Shown piece after piece: positions 61,301 through 64,000 of a DNA stretch of 64,000 bases. Both the position numbers and the translations under genes were made by a program. The DNA is from Apostichopus japonicus. Taxonomy: Eukaryota; Echinodermata; Holothuroidea; Aspidochirotida; Stichopodidae. Where the stretch lies: positions 10,634,001 to 10,698,000 of the forward strand of contig NC_092575.1 in the NCBI RefSeq assembly GCF_037975245.1. Direction: 5' to 3'. Position 1 is the stretch's first letter. The number at the start of each line of letters is the position of its first letter. A model generated the notes under the pieces. The model did no database searches, was not told the DNA's origin, and saw only the letters and a program-made list of their open reading frames with translations.

Positions 61301-64000
61301 TAGAGTCTGCCAGATCTGCGAGCGCCTAACCACATAAACACTGAAATTTGTCTAACTGCTTGTAACTATTTATGACCTTAGACCCTAGCAAACAGTAAAA
61401 ATTTCGAAAAACCCATATTTGGGTCTGGCCCCATGGTTACCAAAACATCAGTTTAAAAGGACAATATAGGCACCCATAAATTGCTAAAATGGCCATAATA
61501 TATTTAAAAAAAGAAACATGGTACTTTATTGACAAATGTTTAACATATAGCGTTGGGTTCAAAGCAATTGTAGAGAGAAAATAACTACATAAAAAAAAGA
61601 GGAAGAGGAGGAAAAAGACACTTATAGACAGTACAATGGTGTGAAATGAAAGTAAAGTAACAACAGCACTATAACGATTTATTCCAAACACAATTTACAG
61701 ATAGTGTGAGTTTGTAATTACTAGCTCACCTTGAATGGAGTGACGTATTTTCCTTCCTTGGTGACCGACCCTGTCCTATCCATCAAGCTCTCACGAGGAA
61801 TGCGAACCTGATTGAATGCCACAAAACTGTAGAAGGATAAATTGTGTAGTTTTATATTGATAAGTACAATAATGTATGGGCAAGCAAGTAACATATATAC
61901 ACTTTCAACTGTATGTGTACTACATGTGCACCTGATTGAATGCCACAAAGCTGTAGAAGGATAACTTGTGTTGTTTATATTGATAAGTACAATAATGTAT
62001 GGGCAAGCAAGTAACATATATACACTTTCAACTGTATGTGTACTACATGTGCACCTGATTGAATGCCACAAAGCTGTAGAAGGATAACTTGTGTTGTTTA
62101 TATTGTTAAGTACAATACTGTAGAGCTATGTGTATGGACAAGCAAGTAACATCTATACACTTCCAACTACATCTGTAACTCCTGATACAGATACTATTTT
62201 TAACCTTTCACCATTTATCCACAAATAGCACATTTTTGTCTTATATTAGCTACTTCATCTGCATTACATGTTACTGATGAATGATATGTTGCATTTCTGT
62301 CTTATAGCTATTTTACATGCATAACATGTTACTGATGAATGATATGTTGCATTTCTGTCTAATATTAGCTATTTTATCTGCAATACATGTTTCTGATAAA
62401 AGACATGTTACTGATAAATGACATGTTACTTTTCTGTCTAATATTAGCTACTTTTTCTGCATTAAATGTTACTGATAAATGACATGTTACTGATAAATGA
62501 CATGTTGCTTGAAGAAAGGGGGGTGGGTAGGGTGAGAGAGAGAGACAGGGATGGAGAGGTAGAGGGAAAGGGAGGGAGAATAAACATTAACACCTCAAGG
62601 CATCATCATTATTGCCAAATTGCATGGAAAAACAAAAGCGACACAATCACAAACTACATAACATAGACTAGAAAAAAAATTTGCCGTGTAGCACCATCTC
62701 ACCCGTTATCCAATCCGTTCTGGCCGAGTTTCATGCCAATGTCTCCGACCAGAATACCCGGGAGTGGTAGGTGGGTCTGAAGGTCGCGGAAAGGAACCAG
62801 AAAATTATGAAGGCCGTGGCAGTTACCGTCGGGGGTGTAGAGCTGGGCGAATACAATGCCATGAGTGGCGGTCTTACCCAAGAGTCCGACCCAGAATTTG
62901 CTGGCTTCAAAGTCAGGGGTATGCAAGACAAATTCCTGATGAAATAAAGAGGAAGTTATTTTTGGTGAATGCTTGTTTTAGTCCCTCTAATTAGAGGTGA
63001 CAATTAAGTTGACAAGAACTTTGGCATATGAGCACTGTACAGTACCAAACTGCACCCTCTGGAGGCATGAAAAAAAGATGAGATAAAATGAGGTTCTTAC
63101 ATCAGTCTGAGGGTCAAAGGTGGCTGTTGTTCTCATAGCTTTGGTATTTGATCCATGGGAGAGCTCAGTCAGACAAAAGCAACCAACTGCCTGTGACAAA
63201 TAATGAAAAAAAAATTTCACTTTATTATTATTATTACGCCGTTATTTATATAGTGCATAATCCACAAGTTCTATGCGCTTTACAATTAACCCTAGTCATT
63301 GGTAACTTCTCACACCTACACACCAAAGTGTGCACAATCCAAACAATCTCTCCTGGGGCACAAAAGTGCACCACCGCCACGTGTCCCCTGGGGGACTTCC
63401 CATAGGGTGCAGCCACAAACCGGCGCACGCAACTATATTTACAAGTCACCTTGCAAGTCCCCATTTATACACCTGGGTGAAGAGAGGCAATGGAGATAAA
63501 GTGCCTTGCCCAATGACACAACACAATGATCTGGCCAGGGCTCGAACCTGTAATCCTTATTAATCTACCAATGTAACTGGTTACAACAGCAACAGCAGAA
63601 AAGTCAGACTATATATTGCCCATACCTATGTTACACAATACTGTAAGAGTGGTCTTTCATCATTTAAATGTTTTATTTTTAAATGTTCCTTGCTTCCATG
63701 CACTTTATTTCCGAGCATTGATGTTGCATTTTTAGTTCTGCGTTATCTGAGGTCTTAACATTTCTTCTTTCCAAGTTTTCTAAATGATGTTTAGTCTAAA
63801 CGAGTTTACTATGTGATACAAAAAGGAGAAAAGTCTGTGCTTTACTCAATACTTGGTCTTGACTTGTTTAGATCAGACCTACAGTACCTATCACTACATT
63901 CTGTGACAGTTAATATTAACATGAACAATTAATATAACTTTAAATCCAATCATGAAAAAAAAGGGGGGTTATTAAAGCCCACAAACCTTCAGGGTCGTAG
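55244..64000 (-). CDS. ACOX3: Peroxisomal acyl-CoA oxidase, ACOX3-like (spliced gene, 5' end missing)
   Basis: FAD enzyme that oxidises acyl-CoA to trans-2-enoyl-CoA with formation of hydrogen peroxide, the first step of peroxisomal beta-oxidation; ACOX3 prefers branched-chain (pristanoyl) CoA. Thirteen minus-strand exons join in frame with matching phases into 552 codons. Visible: [13 protein letters not shown] and TFDPQTD (FAD/substrate region), the [15 protein letters not shown] segment, RRQFGP, the [10 protein letters not shown] motif (275-284), the CTYEGDNN segment with the catalytic base Glu304, and a C-terminal AKL, a type 1 peroxisomal targeting signal. ACOX3 is about 700 residues, so roughly 150 N-terminal residues lie beyond the right edge. 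ACOX1 is less likely because the segments after the GCF motif follow ACOX3. All expected residues are intact. Confidence 0.93.
55972..56126 (-). CDS. ACOX3: ACOX3 exon: [16 protein letters not shown]
   Basis: 155 bp, acceptor TTTTACCAG, donor GTAAGTCTA. Encodes [20 protein letters not shown] and [20 protein letters not shown], ending SADGQ. Confidence 0.95.
56840..56975 (-). CDS. ACOX3: ACOX3 exon: [14 protein letters not shown]
   Basis: 136 bp, acceptor ATCATCGCAG, donor GTAAGTAAA, ends phase 1. Encodes [20 protein letters not shown] and [20 protein letters not shown]. Confidence 0.93.
57388..57542 (-). CDS. ACOX3: ACOX3 exon: [13 protein letters not shown]
   Basis: 155 bp, acceptor TTACCTTGCAG, donor GTAAGGTC. 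Encodes [20 protein letters not shown], then [20 protein letters not shown] and LSRAYVE of the C-terminal helical domain. Confidence 0.94.
57543..58052. other. ACOX3 intron with 55-bp tandem duplication
   Basis: The landmark CAATCATAGGCAG recurs at 57,521, 57,576 and 57,631, with a decayed fourth near 57,708. Each 55-bp unit carries the exon's 3' splice site and its first 20 or so bases. Confidence 0.9.
58053..58163 (-). CDS. ACOX3: ACOX3 exon: [10 protein letters not shown]
   Basis: 111 bp, acceptor ACTCCACAG, donor GTCAGTTTC, phase 1 at both ends. Encodes [20 protein letters not shown] and the linker to ESDVMDPK. Confidence 0.9.
59087..59209 (-). CDS. ACOX3: ACOX3 exon: catalytic glutamate
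   Basis: 123 bp, acceptor CCGTTATCAG, donor GTTAGTAT. Encodes [20 protein letters not shown] with the catalytic base Glu, then [19 protein letters not shown]. An earlier GT at 59,108 would also give a splice but breaks the phase with the next exon, so this donor was chosen. Confidence 0.92.
59705..59825 (-). CDS. ACOX3: ACOX3 exon: [10 protein letters not shown]
   Basis: 121 bp, acceptor GCAAACAG, donor GTAAGTGTC, ending in phase 1. Encodes the [16 protein letters not shown] helix and [15 protein letters not shown], the FAD-contact motif. Confidence 0.95.
60136..60258 (-). CDS. ACOX3: ACOX3 exon: [13 protein letters not shown]
   Basis: 123 bp, phase 0, acceptor TTTCTTATAG, donor GTGAGCTCA. 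Encodes [20 protein letters not shown] and the following helix up to DRSEKQ. Confidence 0.94.
60703..60885 (-). CDS. ACOX3: ACOX3 exon: start of helical domain
   Basis: 183 bp, phase 0. Encodes [39 protein letters not shown] and IPVLEYQLQ. Donor is GTGAGTAAT. The acceptor reads TTTCTCAAG, a less common AAG acceptor. Confidence 0.93.
60886..61729. other. ACOX3 intron, no element seen
   Basis: 844 bp; only a short direct repeat GTAATCAAACAAGAGAAACAATGTAT at about 60,946-60,999, quoted here in two overlapping copies, stands out. Confidence 0.5.
61730..61826 (-). CDS. ACOX3: ACOX3 exon: [13 protein letters not shown]
   Basis: 97 bp, acceptor TCCTTCTACAG, donor GTGAGCTAG. Its first base completes Gly begun in the previous exon; encodes [19 protein letters not shown] and [10 protein letters not shown]. 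Two upstream tandem copies of its first 20 bases carry decoy acceptors. Confidence 0.94.
61827..62702. other. ACOX3 intron with tandem duplications
   Basis: 61,806-62,170 is a three-copy tandem repeat of about 123 bp that includes the 3' splice site and the first 20 bases of the exon at 61,730-61,826. Positions 62,265-62,510 are a second repeat built on ATGTTACTGATAAATGACATG and TTTCTGTCTAATATTAGCTA. 62,515-62,580 is a purine-rich G/A tract. Confidence 0.85.
62703..62935 (-). CDS. ACOX3: ACOX3 exon: middle beta domain
   Basis: 233 bp, acceptor TTTCATCAG, donor GTGAGATGG (phase 2). Encodes [35 protein letters not shown] and [18 protein letters not shown], the beta-barrel region. Confidence 0.95.
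63101..63190 (-). CDS. ACOX3: ACOX3 exon: [13 protein letters not shown]
   Basis: 90 bp, phase 0 on both sides, acceptor TTGTCACAG and donor GTAAGAACC. Encodes [19 protein letters not shown] and [10 protein letters not shown], the conserved FAD/substrate-contact region of acyl-CoA oxidases. Confidence 0.95.
63191..63986. other. ACOX3 intron with an interspersed repeat
   Basis: Positions 63,222-63,600 hold a repeat of a type common in marine animals: a (TTA)n head, TTTATATAGTGCATAATCC, CTATGCGCTTTACAA, then GTGCCTTGCCCAATGACACA and a CTCGAACCTG tail. It is non-coding; the family is not identified. Confidence 0.55.
63987..64000 (-). CDS. ACOX3: ACOX3 partial exon at the window edge
   Basis: The last 14 bases read (CT)ACG ACC CTG AAG before a GTTTGTGG donor. 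TTLK followed by the next exon's [13 protein letters not shown] fits the family. The exon continues beyond the window. Confidence 0.6.

Noticed and set aside
61721-62071. 116-codon frame with a repeated [13 protein letters not shown] peptide
   Set aside because: It is a read-through of the real exon into the tandemly duplicated intron.

Overview
This window is eukaryotic nuclear DNA: spliced genes with canonical GT-AG introns, long (AT)n microsatellites, hAT-type DNA transposons and an intact LTR retrotransposon. Gene content and repeat style fit a marine invertebrate deuterostome such as an echinoderm. That placement is an inference; no species-diagnostic marker is visible. Nothing bacterial or organellar was seen.

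Left half (4,062-38,562, minus strand): one nicotinic acetylcholine receptor (nAChR) alpha-type subunit gene of about 34.5 kb. Five coding exons join in frame with matching splice phases: signal peptide (38,493-38,562), then exons of 140, 45 and 110 bp, then one 902-bp exon with the rest of the ligand-binding domain and M1-M3. The exon carrying M4 and the stop was not found and probably lies beyond the left edge. The extreme left end (1-932) is a decayed hAT element keeping only a transposase C-terminus.

The 21.4-kb first intron of the receptor gene (17,093-38,492) holds a complete Ty3/gypsy LTR retrotransposon (24,845-33,087, plus strand, antisense to the host gene). Its 559-bp LTRs appear identical. 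It has a tRNA-Leu-type primer site, an open gag, an open pol in the -1 frame, a GGGAAAC slippery heptamer next to the gag stop with a possible downstream pseudoknot, and an unexplained third reading frame after pol. Non-autonomous hAT elements with perfect 8-bp target-site duplications, a 138-bp minisatellite and several fold-back sequences occupy much of the rest.

Middle (38,573-about 53,300): intergenic, AT-rich, no convincing gene; microsatellites, minisatellites, fold-backs and MITEs.

Right end (55,244-64,000, minus strand): thirteen exons of a peroxisomal acyl-CoA oxidase, closest to ACOX3 (branched-chain/pristanoyl type), 552 codons to a C-terminal AKL peroxisomal targeting signal; roughly the first 150 codons lie beyond the right edge. 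Two of its introns carry tandem duplications of a 3' splice site plus the first ~20 bases of the following exon.

The two host genes are functionally unrelated neighbours. The most interesting objects are the retrotransposon's recoding signal and extra ORF, the large near-perfect palindromes associated with (AT)n tracts, and the decoy-splice-site tandem duplications in the acyl-CoA oxidase gene.
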